DNA from: Gordonia sediminis
GTDB lineage: Bacteria; Actinomycetota; Actinomycetes; Mycobacteriales; Mycobacteriaceae
NCBI GenBank assembly: GCA_004193205.1
Contig: RZUM01000010.1
Location: forward strand, 1 to 64,000
DNA length: 64,000 nucleotides
Direction: 5' to 3'
Below the pieces are notes generated by a model. That model was not told where the DNA came from. It was given only the letters and a program-made list of their open reading frames with translations, and ran no database searches. The position numbers were made by a program, and so were the translations under genes. Below, piece after piece: positions 28,706 to 37,444 of this stretch (the first letter of the stretch is position 1; every line of letters starts with the position of its first letter).

Positions 28706-29369
28706 GCTGCTGGCTGAGGAGATCATCTCGGCGGCCGGCGCGTTGCTGGTCGAGTCCGGCGACGAGGCGGCGATGTCGATCCGGGCCGTCGCCGGCCGCG
28801 TTGGGGTCACCCCGCCCGCGATCTACCTGCACTTCGCCGACAAGGACGCCCTCCTCGACGCCGTGTGCGCGCGATACTTCGAACAGCTCGACGGCGTCCT
28901 CGACGACGCGTCGTCGGGCTTCGACGACCCGCTGGAACGCGCGCTGCAACTCGGCCTGGCCTACGTGCGATTCGCGCTGGCCACGCCGGTGCTCTATCGC
29001 ATCGCCTTCCGGACGTGCGCTCCCGACGGTCCGTCGAAGGTCGACGAGGTGCTCGCCGCGTCGGCGTTCGAGCGGATCTCGGCGACTGTGTCCGAACTCG
29101 CCGACGACGGGCTGTTCGCCGATTCGGAGGTCCTCGAGGTGGTGCTCGAGTTCTGGGCCGCCGCGCACGGGATCGCCTCGCTGATGCTCGCCAAACCCGA
29201 CCTCCCGTGGGGCGACGACCTCGCCGTCGCCGAGATGCTGCTGCGGTCGGTGTGCCTCGGGCGGGCCTGCATCGGTTTCCCCGGTGCCGATCACGGCCCC
29301 GCCGATATACGCGAATGGCTGCGCGGTCAGCGCTCGGCGCACCACGCCGGAGAGGACCGGACGACATAA
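28659..29369 (+). CDS. TetR-family transcriptional regulator
   Basis: 236 aa from GTG 28659 inside the end of mmpL; GGGAGAG precedes it. The N-terminal helix-turn-helix is clear (AAMSIRAVAGRVGVTPPAIYLHFADKDALL). The C-terminal ligand domain (TetR_C, WHG-like) includes LEFWAAAHGIASLMLAKP. Probably represses the mmpL-tetR unit in response to a hydrophobic ligand. The overlap means the regulator is made only when mmpL is transcribed. Confidence 0.87.
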   Translation: MQSRTKRSRSPRGSGELLAEEIISAAGALLVESGDEAAMSIRAVAGRVGVTPPAIYLHFADKDALLDAVCARYFEQLDGVLDDASSGFDDPLERALQLGLAYVRFALATPVLYRIAFRTCAPDGPSKVDEVLAASAFERISATVSELADDGLFADSEVLEVVLEFWAAAHGIASLMLAKPDLPWGDDLAVAEMLLRSVCLGRACIGFPGADHGPADIREWLRGQRSAHHAGEDRTT

Positions 29370-29486
29370 AAGTCAAGAGAAGGTAAAGTCGGAACCTGAG
29401 GGGCCCCGCGCCCGTTGTCAGTTTGTACCGTTGTCAGTCCGTACCGGTTGTCACGGCAGACCTACACAGCGAGAAGGAGCACATAG

Positions 29487-30341
29487 GTGCGAGAAAGCAG
29501 CAATCCGGTTATGCGCGGTGTCGTCCGCGATAACCAGACCGGCTACGCCGGATTCGGCGCCGGATCGGCCGCCGCCGGTCAGGGCGCCATGTGGAATCAA
29601 TACGGGCAACAGACCGATCCGTATACGCAGCAGGCCCCGCCCGTCAGCCGTCAGCTGACCATCGACGATGTCGTCACCAAGACGGCGATGACGCTGGGTG
29701 TGCTCACCACCACGGCGATCGTGGCCTACTTCCTGTCCCAGTCCAACCCGGGTATCGCCGGCCTGCTGATGGGTGTCGGCGCCATCGTCGGTCTCGTCCT
29801 GGTCTTGGTCGCCTCGTTCGGCCGCAAGCAGGACAACCCGGCGATCGTCCTTGCATACGCTGCCTTCGAGGGGCTCTTCGTCGGTTCGATCTCGTTCGTG
29901 TTCGCCGATGTGATGGTCAGCGACGCCTCGGCCGGGGCGCTGATCGGGCAGGCCGTGCTCGGCACCTTCGGTGTCTTCTTCGGCATGCTGCTCGTCTACA
30001 AGGTCGGCGCGATCCGCGTCACCCCGCGCTTCACCCGCATGCTGTTCGCGGGCATGATCGGCGTCATCGTGCTGATGCTGGGCAACCTGCTCATCGGCCT
30101 GTTCAATGGCGGCGCGGGCTTCGGTCTGCGCGACGGCGGACCGCTGGCGATCATTTTCTCGCTGGTCTGCATCGCGCTGGCCGCGTTCAGCTTCCTCCTC
30201 GACTTCGACGCCGCCGACCGCCTCATCCGCGCCGGCGCTCCGTCCCGCGCCGCATGGGGTGTGGCCCTTGGGCTCACGGTCACCCTGGTGTGGCTCTACA
30301 TCGAGATCCTGCGCCTGCTGAGCTACTTCAACTCCGACTAG
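29487..30341 (+). CDS. Bax inhibitor-1 (BI-1/YccA) family membrane protein
   Basis: 284 aa from GTG 29487, 8 bp after GAAGGAG. An N-terminal Gly/Gln-rich cytosolic part (about 55 residues) precedes seven hydrophobic helices, matching the TMBIM/BI-1 family. The last helix and tail (VALGLTVTLVWLYIEILRLLSYF) carry the usual family end. Family knowledge: members are pH-sensitive calcium-leak channels; the bacterial role is not settled. A strong terminator follows. Confidence 0.85.
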   Translation: MRESSNPVMRGVVRDNQTGYAGFGAGSAAAGQGAMWNQYGQQTDPYTQQAPPVSRQLTIDDVVTKTAMTLGVLTTTAIVAYFLSQSNPGIAGLLMGVGAIVGLVLVLVASFGRKQDNPAIVLAYAAFEGLFVGSISFVFADVMVSDASAGALIGQAVLGTFGVFFGMLLVYKVGAIRVTPRFTRMLFAGMIGVIVLMLGNLLIGLFNGGAGFGLRDGGPLAIIFSLVCIALAAFSFLLDFDAADRLIRAGAPSRAAWGVALGLTVTLVWLYIEILRLLSYFNSD

Positions 30342-30364
30342 GAGCGTCGGGACAGAGCAAACGC

Positions 30365-30401
30365 AGAACCCCGCGTCGAGCGATCGACGCGGGGTTCTCT
30401 T
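30365..30401 (+). terminator. Rho-independent terminator after the BI-1 gene
   Basis: Perfect 15-bp stem (AGAACCCCGCGTCGA and its complement) around loop GCGA, followed by CTT. It lies 23 bp after the stop codon. Confidence 0.88.
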
Positions 30402-30425
30402 ATGCGGTAGTTCCGCTCACGCTGA

Positions 30426-30523
30426 TCGAGTAGCCGTCGAGGCGCCAGCCGAGATGGCGTATCGAGATGACGTGAGTGGTCTCGATACGCGGGCTCGCCC
30501 CAGGGGGCTCGCTCGCTACTCGA
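30426..30523. repeat. REP-like nested inverted repeat
   Basis: Outer arms TCGAGTAGC (30426-30434) and GCTACTCGA (30515-30523); inner perfect 10-bp arms CGTATCGAGA (30458-30467) and TCTCGATACG (30480-30489). This composition is reminiscent of dispersed palindromic repeats of Gordonia genomes. It directly abuts the 39-bp tandem array. No gene is visible. Confidence 0.65.
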
Positions 30524-30678
30524 CCAGCGGGACGTAGATATGCGCCTCCTTCGTCGGCGCTACCAGCGGGACGTAGATATGCGCCTCCTTCGTCGGCGCT
30601 ACCAGCGGGACGTGGATATGCGCCTCCTTCGTCGGCGCTACCAGCGGGACGTAGATATGCGCCTCCTTCGTCGGCGCT
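30523..30678. repeat. 39-bp tandem repeat, four copies
   Basis: Four adjacent units of 39 bp (starts at 30523, 30562, 30601, 30640), beginning ACCAGCGGGACGTAGATATG and ending GTCGGCGCT; only one base differs (copy 3, GTGG for GTAG). Because units abut with no spacers, this is not a CRISPR array. It lies in the 373-bp region (30342-30714) between the converging BI-1 and thiolase genes. Being 13 codons long it keeps an open frame, but the plus-strand frame has no start signal or family match. Confidence 0.9.
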
Positions 30679-30714
30679 ACTCGACCGCAGGGCGGGCGGG
30701 GACGGCAGACAATC

Positions 30715-31938
30715 TCAGCTCAGGCGCTCGAGCACCATCGCCATGCCCTGGCCGCCGCCGACACACATCGACTCGATGCCGAAGGTCTTGTCGTGGGTCT
30801 GCAGGTTGTTCAGCAGGGTGGTGGTGATCCGTGCGCCGGTCATGCCGAACGGGTGTCCGAGCGCGATCGCGCCGCCGGAGACGTTCAGCTTGTTCTGGTC
30901 GATGCCGAGCTCATTGGCGGAGCCGAGGACCTGCACGGCGAAGGCTTCATTGATCTCGACGAGGTCGATGTCGGAGATGGACATGCCCGAGATCCGCAGC
31001 ACCTTGCGGATCGCCTCGATCGGGCCGAGGCCCATGATCTCGGGTGACAGGCCGGTGGCCGCGGTCGCGACCACGCGTGCCAGCGGCGTCAGCCCCAACT
31101 CCTTGGCCTTGGTGTCGCTCATGATCACCAGCGCTGCGGCACCGTCGTTGAGCGGGCAGGCGTTACCGGCGGTGACCGTCCCGTCGGGACGGAAGACCGG
31201 CTTGAGCTGGGACACCTTCTCGTAGGTGGTGCCGGCGCGCGGCCCGTCGTCGGTGGTCACCGACGTACCGTCGGGCAGGGTGACCGGGTCGATCTCGCGC
31301 TCGAAGAAGCCCGCCTTGATGGCCTCCTCGGCACGGTTCTGGCTGAGCACGCCCCAGCGGTCCTGTTCCTCGCGGGAGATCCCGGTGAGGCTCGCGACAT
31401 TCTCCGCGGTCTGGCCCATGGCGATGTAGACGTCCGGGATCAGGCCGTCCTCACGCGGGTCGTGCCACGCTCCTGCGCCACCTTCGGCGGCCTTGTCGGT
31501 GCGGGCCGTCGCGTCGTCGAACATGGGGTTCTTCGAGTTGGGCAGGCCATCGGCACCACCGGAGATCCCCATGCTCGAGACGCTCTCGACGCCACCGGAG
31601 ATGATCACGTCGGCCTCACCCGCCTTGATGGCGTGCAGGGCCATGCGCGTGGTCTGCAACGACGACGAGCAGTAGCGGTTGATGGTCACGCCGGGCAGAT
31701 GGTCGTAGCCGAGTTCCACGGCGATGACGCGGGCGATGTTGTAGCCGCCCTGACCGCCGGGCTGTCCGATGCCCCAGTGGATGTCCTCGATGTCTTTCGG
31801 ATCGAGCTGCGGAACCTTCGCCAGCGCGGCCGCGACCATCTGACGGGACAGTTCGTCCGGGCGGACGTCCTTGAGGGATCCCTTTCCGGCGCGGCCGATG
31901 GGGGAGCGGGCGTGGGCGACGATAACTGCATCAGGCAT
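30715..31938 (-). CDS. fadA3: Thiolase (acetyl-CoA C-acetyltransferase), FadA3-like
   Basis: 407 aa from ATG 31938 (MPDAVIVAHARSPIGRAGKG). Catalytic motifs: nucleophile Cys in NRYCSSSLQT, the His in GGAIALGHPFGMTGAR, and the second Cys in ESMCVGGGQGMA. All are intact. Catalyses reversible thiolytic cleavage of 3-ketoacyl-CoA in beta-oxidation. The neighbouring GDSL-cbs-metB order is that of mycobacterial fadA3 (Rv1074c from memory). No clear ribosome-binding site was found for the chosen start. Confidence 0.9.
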   Translation of the reverse strand: MPDAVIVAHARSPIGRAGKGSLKDVRPDELSRQMVAAALAKVPQLDPKDIEDIHWGIGQPGGQGGYNIARVIAVELGYDHLPGVTINRYCSSSLQTTRMALHAIKAGEADVIISGGVESVSSMGISGGADGLPNSKNPMFDDATARTDKAAEGGAGAWHDPREDGLIPDVYIAMGQTAENVASLTGISREEQDRWGVLSQNRAEEAIKAGFFEREIDPVTLPDGTSVTTDDGPRAGTTYEKVSQLKPVFRPDGTVTAGNACPLNDGAAALVIMSDTKAKELGLTPLARVVATAATGLSPEIMGLGPIEAIRKVLRISGMSISDIDLVEINEAFAVQVLGSANELGIDQNKLNVSGGAIALGHPFGMTGARITTTLLNNLQTHDKTFGIESMCVGGGQGMAMVLERLS

Positions 31939-31982
31939 AAGGATCACGTTACTGCACCATCCCGCACGACCGTGCCGGACGT

Positions 31983-32996
31983 TCAGTCTGTCGGGATGAC
32001 GACCTGCTCATTCTCCGGTCTGGGCGCCGAGGCCACCGGCCCCGGCCCGTCGAGGCGCAACACGCGACGGAGCCGGTTGACGACGCGTTCGCGTTCCACC
32101 GACTCGGAGACCTCCGGTGGCCGCGGCAGCGGGGCCGGGCCCCACTCTCCGATGGCGGCGAGGACTTCGGGGATCAGATGGTCGGCGGCCAGCGCGTAGC
32201 CCGCCGCCGACGGGTGGAACCGGTCCGGCGAGAACATGTGCTCGGGTTTGGCGAGGAACTCCTTGGCGAGCAGATCGGCGAGCGGCACCGGACGGCCGCC
32301 GGCCGCACGCACCGCGCCACGTTGAGCGGCCGCGAGCCGCAGACCCCACCGCCGCACGACGGTGCGCAGCGGTTGCGGGATGGCGGTGATCACCCCGAAA
32401 TCCGGACAGGTTCCGACGACGACCTGCGCGCCGATGTCGTCGAGCAGGCGGACGGCGTCGCCGAGACGGCGGGCCGACGCGGTGATGCCGTTGCGGGCGG
32501 TGATGTCATTGGCGCCGATCAGGATGACCGCGACGTCGGGTCTTTCGCGGGTGATCAGCATCGCGTCGATCTGGGCGGCCAGGCCCTTGGAGGTCGCACC
32601 CACGATCGACTTGTTGCCGTAGCGGATTCTGCGGCCCGTCTCGGCGGCCACCCGACGGGCCACCAGCACGCCGGGCGTCTCGTCGGCCGTCTCGGCGCCG
32701 AGGCCGGCGGCGGTCGAATCGCCGAACACGACGAGGTACAGGTCGACGGAGTCCTCTCGGTTGAATCGGTGCGGACCGGTGCCGTCCGGGTGGTAGACGC
32801 CGTCCCCGTTGGGCGCGTTGTCGGTGCGGTGCGGGATCACCGTGCGCGCCGTGTGGGCTTGATTGTTCAAATAGTTGTAGGCCGCCCAGGAGGCGCCCGC
32901 GCTCGCGGCGGTCGCCGCCACGGTCGCGCCGACGTCACGCAACACCCGATTGTTGATCATCGTGACCCGGGTACGCGACGACTCGTCTTCGGACAC
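31983..32996 (-). CDS. SGNH/GDSL-family esterase, Rv1075c-like
   Basis: About 337 aa from GTG 32996; ATG 32960 (MINNRVLRDV) is an equally possible start. An N-terminal Ala-rich hydrophobic helix suggests export or membrane anchoring. The hydrolase blocks are VVFGDSTAAGLGAE (block I, Ser), GNKSIVGATS (Gly), ILIGANDITA (block III, Asn) and SPDRFHPSAAGYALAA (block V, Asp and His), so the catalytic set is complete. Divergent from cbs with about 70 bp between them. Likely an esterase/lipase on the cell surface; substrate not known. Confidence 0.85.
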   Translation of the reverse strand: MSEDESSRTRVTMINNRVLRDVGATVAATAASAGASWAAYNYLNNQAHTARTVIPHRTDNAPNGDGVYHPDGTGPHRFNREDSVDLYLVVFGDSTAAGLGAETADETPGVLVARRVAAETGRRIRYGNKSIVGATSKGLAAQIDAMLITRERPDVAVILIGANDITARNGITASARRLGDAVRLLDDIGAQVVVGTCPDFGVITAIPQPLRTVVRRWGLRLAAAQRGAVRAAGGRPVPLADLLAKEFLAKPEHMFSPDRFHPSAAGYALAADHLIPEVLAAIGEWGPAPLPRPPEVSESVERERVVNRLRRVLRLDGPGPVASAPRPENEQVVIPTD

Positions 32997-33065
32997 GGAT
33001 GCCAGGATAGTCGCCAGTTTCGGTCCGGGTTCGAGGCGTTTGCACGCCTCTGCGACGATGGACTC

Positions 33066-34460
33066 ATGCGCATCGCAGATCATGTCGTCGACCTCGTGGG
33101 CAACACCCCGCTGGTCAAGCTCAACTCGGTGACCAAACCCGGTTCGGGCCTGGTCGCGGCCAAGGTCGAATACCTGAACCCGGGAGGCAGCAGCAAGGAC
33201 CGGATCGCGGTCCGGATGGTCGACGCCGCCGAGAAATCCGGAGCGCTCAAGCCCGGCGGGACGATCGTCGAGCCGACGTCGGGCAACACCGGCGTCGGGC
33301 TGGCGCTGGTCGCGCAGCAGCGTGGGTACAAGTGCGTGTTCGTCTGCCCCGACAAGGTCGCCGAGGACAAGCGCAACGTCCTCAAGGCGTACGGCGCGGA
33401 GGTGGTCGTCTGCCCGACCGCGGTCCCGCCCGAGCACCCCGACAGCTACTACAGCGTCTCCGACCGGCTGGTCCGTGAGATCGACGGCGCCTGGAAGCCC
33501 GATCAGTACTCGAACCCGGCCGGCCCGCAGAGCCACTACGAGACCACCGGCCCGGAGATCTGGCGCGACACCGACGGCAAGGTCACCCACTTCGTCGCCG
33601 GCGTGGGCACCGGAGGCACCATCACCGGCACCGGTCGCTACCTCAAGGAGATCTCCGATGGCAAGGTCAAGGTGGTCGGTGTCGACCCCGAGGGCTCGGT
33701 CTACTCCGGTGGCTCCGGGCGCCCGTACCTGGTAGAGGGCGTCGGCGAGGACTTCTGGCCCGCCGCCTACGACCCGTCGATCCCGGACGAGATCATCGCG
33801 GTCTCCGACGCCGACTCCTTCGACATGACCCGCCGGCTGGCGCGCGAGGAAGGGCTGCTGGTCGGTGGCTCGTGCGGCATGGCGGTCGTGGCGGCCCTGA
33901 AGGTCGCCGAGCGCGAAGGGCCCGATTCGCTGGTCGTGGTGCTGCTGCCGGACGGTGGCCGCGGCTACATGTCCAAGATCTTCAACGACGAGTGGATGAG
34001 CAGCTACGGCTTCCTGCGCACCCCGCTCGACTCGCACGCCACCGAACCCGTTGTCGGAGATGTGTTGCGCGGCAAGGACGGTGCTTTGCCCGATCTGGTG
34101 CACACCCACCCGCAGGAGACGCTGCGCGACGCCATCGAGATCCTCCGCGAATACGGCGTCTCGCAGATGCCGGTGGTCGGGGCCGAGCCCCCCGTGATGG
34201 CCGGTGAGGTCGCGGGTGCGGTCACCGAACGTGACCTGCTCAGCGCGGTCTTCGAGGGCCGGGCCAGCCTGGCCGACCCGGTGTCGGCGCACATGGGAGA
34301 CCCGTTCCCGCTCATCGGTTCCGGTGAACCGATCTCGGCGGCGACCAAGGCGCTCAGTGAATCCGACGCGCTGATGGTCGTCGAGGAAGGCAAACCCATC
34401 GGGGTCATCACCCGTCACGATCTGCTGGCGTTCGTCAGCACCCACCCCATCGTCGGATAG
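33066..34460 (+). CDS. cbs: Cystathionine beta-synthase
   Basis: 464 aa. PLP lysine is Lys44 in GGSSKDRIAVRM; the TSGNTGVGLALVAQ and VAGVGTGGTITGTGRYL phosphate-binding loops are intact. The last 120 residues are a pair of CBS domains (LRDAIEILREYGVSQMPVVG..., LMVVEEGKPIGVITRHDLL). Condenses serine (or acetylserine) with homocysteine to cystathionine. Starts an operon with metB (12-bp gap) and ilvA. Confidence 0.95.
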   Translation: MRIADHVVDLVGNTPLVKLNSVTKPGSGLVAAKVEYLNPGGSSKDRIAVRMVDAAEKSGALKPGGTIVEPTSGNTGVGLALVAQQRGYKCVFVCPDKVAEDKRNVLKAYGAEVVVCPTAVPPEHPDSYYSVSDRLVREIDGAWKPDQYSNPAGPQSHYETTGPEIWRDTDGKVTHFVAGVGTGGTITGTGRYLKEISDGKVKVVGVDPEGSVYSGGSGRPYLVEGVGEDFWPAAYDPSIPDEIIAVSDADSFDMTRRLAREEGLLVGGSCGMAVVAALKVAEREGPDSLVVVLLPDGGRGYMSKIFNDEWMSSYGFLRTPLDSHATEPVVGDVLRGKDGALPDLVHTHPQETLRDAIEILREYGVSQMPVVGAEPPVMAGEVAGAVTERDLLSAVFEGRASLADPVSAHMGDPFPLIGSGEPISAATKALSESDALMVVEEGKPIGVITRHDLLAFVSTHPIVG

Positions 34461-34472
34461 GAGCCACCTCTC

Positions 34473-35645
34473 GTGAGCGAACAGCGCAGCGCAGCGGACT
34501 CGACGCGTTGGCAAGGGTTCTCCACCCAGGCGATCCACGCCGGCTACGAACCCGACCCGCGTACCGGTGCGGTCAACGTCCCGATCTACGCCAGTTCCAC
34601 CTTCGCCCAGGACGGCGTCGGCAATCTGCGCCACGGATTCGAATACTCCCGGACCGGCAACCCAACCCGCCGGGTGCTCGAGGCCAACCTCGCGGCCATC
34701 GAAAAGGGAACGTTCGGACGAGGATTCGCCTCCGGTATGGCGGCGACCGATGCGTTGCTGCGCGCCACGTTGCGTCCGGGAGATCACCTGGTGATCCCCA
34801 ACGACGCGTACGGCGGCACCTTCCGCCTCATCGACAAGGTGTTCTCGCAGTGGGGGATCACCTACTCGGCGGCGCCGGTCTCCGATGTCGACGCAGTCCG
34901 CGCCGCGATCACCCCGGCCACCAAGCTGGTCTGGATCGAGACCCCCACCAACCCGCTGCTCAACGTCGGCGACATCGAGGCGCTCGCCGGGGTGGCCCAC
35001 GACGCCGGCGCGAAACTGGTGGTGGACAACACCTTTGCCTCGCCGTATCTACAGCAGCCGCTCACTCTGGGGGCGGACGTGGTGCTGCACTCGACGACCA
35101 AATACCTCGGCGGGCACTCCGACGTCGTCGGCGGTGCACTGGTCACCAACGATGAGGAACTCGACGCGGCGGTGGCCTTCCTCCAGAACGGTGCGGGCGC
35201 CGTCCCAGGCCCGTTCGACGCCTACCTCACGATGCGGGGGATCAAGACCCTCGCCGTCCGCATGGACCGACACTGCGACAACGCCGAGCAGGTCGTCGAG
35301 TTCCTGTCGTCGCATCCCAAGATCGACTCCGTGCTGTACCCGGGTCTGCCGACGCACCCCGGCCACGACGTGGCAGGCAAGCAGATGCGCCGGTTCGGGG
35401 GGATGGTCTCGGTGCGGGTCAAGGGTGGTCAGGCCGCCGCGATGGAGTTCTGCGCGCGCACCGAGGTGTTCACGCTGGCCGAATCGCTCGGCGGCATCGA
35501 GTCCCTCATCGAGCATCCGGGTGCGATGACCCATGCGTCGACGGCGGGTTCGCTGCTCGAGGTGCCCGCCGACCTGGTCCGGCTGTCGGTGGGCATCGAG
35601 GACATCGGTGACATCCTCGGCGATCTCGAGAACGCACTGAGTTAG
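34473..35645 (+). CDS. metB: Cystathionine gamma-synthase / gamma-lyase (MetB)
   Basis: 390 aa from GTG 34473, with GGAG upstream. PLP lysine is Lys210 in LHSTTKYLGGHSDVVGG; other conserved segments are YARTGNPTR-like sequence (EYSRTGNPTRRVLEANLA) and SLGGIESLIEHPGAMTH. The Cys/Met-metabolism PLP family cannot be separated into synthase and lyase by sequence alone. Next to cbs it would complete reverse transsulfuration from homocysteine to cysteine, releasing 2-oxobutyrate. Confidence 0.92.
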   Translation: MSEQRSAADSTRWQGFSTQAIHAGYEPDPRTGAVNVPIYASSTFAQDGVGNLRHGFEYSRTGNPTRRVLEANLAAIEKGTFGRGFASGMAATDALLRATLRPGDHLVIPNDAYGGTFRLIDKVFSQWGITYSAAPVSDVDAVRAAITPATKLVWIETPTNPLLNVGDIEALAGVAHDAGAKLVVDNTFASPYLQQPLTLGADVVLHSTTKYLGGHSDVVGGALVTNDEELDAAVAFLQNGAGAVPGPFDAYLTMRGIKTLAVRMDRHCDNAEQVVEFLSSHPKIDSVLYPGLPTHPGHDVAGKQMRRFGGMVSVRVKGGQAAAMEFCARTEVFTLAESLGGIESLIEHPGAMTHASTAGSLLEVPADLVRLSVGIEDIGDILGDLENALS

Positions 35646-35655
35646 CGTCCCGGCC

Positions 35656-36855
35656 ATGCTGTTGACGCAGGCCGACATCGACGGTGCGGTGGGCGATCTG
35701 TCCGGCGTCATGCGCCGCACGCCGATGATCGCCTCGCGTACATTGTCCGAGCGCATCGGCTGCGATGTGTGGCTCAAGTGCGAGAACCTGCAGCGCACGG
35801 GATCGTTCAAGCCGCGGGGCGCGTACCTGCGGATCTCCCGGCTGACCCCCGAGGAACGCGTCCGCGGGGTGGTGGCCGCCAGCGCCGGCAATCACGCCCA
35901 GGGCGTCGCCTGGTCGGCCACCCAGTTGGGCATCACCGCGCGCGTCTACATGCCGACCGGCGCCGCGCTGCCGAAGATCGCGGCGACGAAAGCCTATGGC
36001 GCCGAAGTGGTTCTCGAAGGCGGCACCGTCGACGAGGCGCTGGTTGCCGCGCGACGATACGCCGACGAGACCGGCGCGGTGCTCATCCATCCGTTCGATC
36101 ACCTCGACATCGTGGCCGGGCAGGCGACGGTGGGAGTCGAGATCCTCGAACAGCTCCCCGATGTCGACGCGATCGTCGTGCCGCTGGGCGGGGGCGGACT
36201 GCTGGCCGGAATCCTGGCGGCGGTCAAGCCGCGGCGCCCCGACGTCACTATCGTCGGCGTGCAAGCCGCCGAGGCCGCCGCCTGGCCGGAGTCGCTGGCG
36301 CAGGGCCACCCGATCGCGGTGAAGGACATGACCACCATGGCCGACGGGATCGCCGTCGCACGTCCTGGTGATATCCCGTTCGCGCACATCAGCCGGTTCG
36401 TCGACTCCGTGGTCACTGTGACCGAGGAATCCCTCAGCACCGCACTGCTGCTCATGCTCGAGCGGGCGAAGCTGGTCGTCGAGCCGGCGGGAGTGGCGGG
36501 TGTCGCCGCGATCATGAGCGGCGCAGTGGCCCTGTCGGGGCGGGTGTGCGTCGTCGCCTCCGGGGGCAACATCGACCCGCTGCTGTTGTCGCACGTCACC
36601 ACGCACGGACTCACCGCAGCCGGACGGTTCCTCACCGTGAGCGCGACGGTGTCCGACCGTCCCGGAGGCCTCATCGCGCTACTCGAGATGCTCCGCGACC
36701 TCGGGACCAACGTCGTCGATGTCGTGCACTCCCGGGTCGCCAACGGTCTCGCGCTCGACGAGGTCGCGGTGACCGTCAGCGTCGAGACCCGCGGACCCGA
36801 CCATCAGCGTCAGGTGTGCGGCGCGTTGTCGGCGGCGGGTTTCCTGCGCGAATGA
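35656..36855 (+). CDS. ilvA: Threonine ammonia-lyase with C-terminal ACT domain
   Basis: 399 aa. PLP lysine is Lys52 in RTGSFKPRGAY; SAGNHAQGVAWSA and LGGGGLLAGI are the substrate and phosphate loops. The last 75 residues (FLTVSATVSDRPGGLIALLEMLRDLG) form an ACT regulatory domain. It starts 10 bp after metB. Threonine deamination and cystathionine lysis both yield 2-oxobutyrate, the precursor of isoleucine, which explains the shared operon. Confidence 0.92.
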   Translation: MLLTQADIDGAVGDLSGVMRRTPMIASRTLSERIGCDVWLKCENLQRTGSFKPRGAYLRISRLTPEERVRGVVAASAGNHAQGVAWSATQLGITARVYMPTGAALPKIAATKAYGAEVVLEGGTVDEALVAARRYADETGAVLIHPFDHLDIVAGQATVGVEILEQLPDVDAIVVPLGGGGLLAGILAAVKPRRPDVTIVGVQAAEAAAWPESLAQGHPIAVKDMTTMADGIAVARPGDIPFAHISRFVDSVVTVTEESLSTALLLMLERAKLVVEPAGVAGVAAIMSGAVALSGRVCVVASGGNIDPLLLSHVTTHGLTAAGRFLTVSATVSDRPGGLIALLEMLRDLGTNVVDVVHSRVANGLALDEVAVTVSVETRGPDHQRQVCGALSAAGFLRE

Positions 36856-36865
36856 CCCGACTGTC

Positions 36866-37393
36866 TCAGGTCTGCGGCTCCAGATGCGCGAAGTGGCGCA
36901 GGGTGTCGGTCTCGATGGTCTTGAACACCGAGTTGGCCGTGGGACCGGAGAACGCGACGACCGCCTTGGCGGAGCTGGCGAGTTCGAGCGCGAACGACCA
37001 GATCATCCGGCATCCGACATCGGCGGGCTTCACCTCGGTCACCTCACCGAATCGTCTCAGCCCCGGTGTGGTCGCCGACACCGCACGGAAGGCGTTGCGG
37101 TAGTTGCCGGTCTCCGGGTCCTCGTCCCAGACGAAGAAGTGTTCGGAGAGCCCGGCGAAGCCCGGTCCCAGCGAGGCCTTGCGGGTCGTGCCCACGCCGT
37201 AGGGCGGCGGCGAGGTGAACTCGATGGCCTTGATCGCCCGACACCAGTTCAGGGTGTTCTGTCGGGTGAGTTCGGCCCACGCCCGCTGCGGTGTGACGGG
37301 CAGATTGACGTCGATGCGGTAGGTGACCGGGGCGGTGTCGAAGAAGCCCAGGTCGATGTCGTCGAGAGGGTGGTCGCGCGCCATGGAATCCAT
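36866..37393 (-). CDS. SRPBCC family protein
   Basis: 175 aa from ATG 37393 (an internal ATG at 37384 is also possible). N-terminal beta-strand YRIDVNLPVTPQRAWAELTRQ and the C-terminal helix are typical of the START/SRPBCC fold. Sequence between (NWCRAIKAIEFTSPPPYGVGTTRKASL) resembles the mycobacterial type II toxin-like/polyketide-cyclase-like proteins. Convergent with ilvA by 10 bp and divergent from the AfsR-like regulator. Function unknown. Confidence 0.75.
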   Translation of the reverse strand: MDSMARDHPLDDIDLGFFDTAPVTYRIDVNLPVTPQRAWAELTRQNTLNWCRAIKAIEFTSPPPYGVGTTRKASLGPGFAGLSEHFFVWDEDPETGNYRNAFRAVSATTPGLRRFGEVTEVKPADVGCRMIWSFALELASSAKAVVAFSGPTANSVFKTIETDTLRHFAHLEPQT

Positions 37394-37444
37394 TCATACA
37401 CGTCGTCGGCCGCCCAGCGGGTGGTGTGGCGCTAACCTGGCGAA

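Noticed and set aside
26792-28810. 672-aa minus-strand open frame opposite the MmpL gene
   Set aside because: Antisense shadow; composition is Arg/Gly/His-rich with no domain, while the plus strand is a clear transporter.
30523-30678. CRISPR array
   Set aside because: The units are immediately adjacent with no spacers, and there are no cas genes.
31983-35000. 1005-aa minus-strand open frame across cbs and half of metB
   Set aside because: Antisense of genuine genes; high-GC DNA gives long spurious frames. Only its first part (the GDSL protein) is real.
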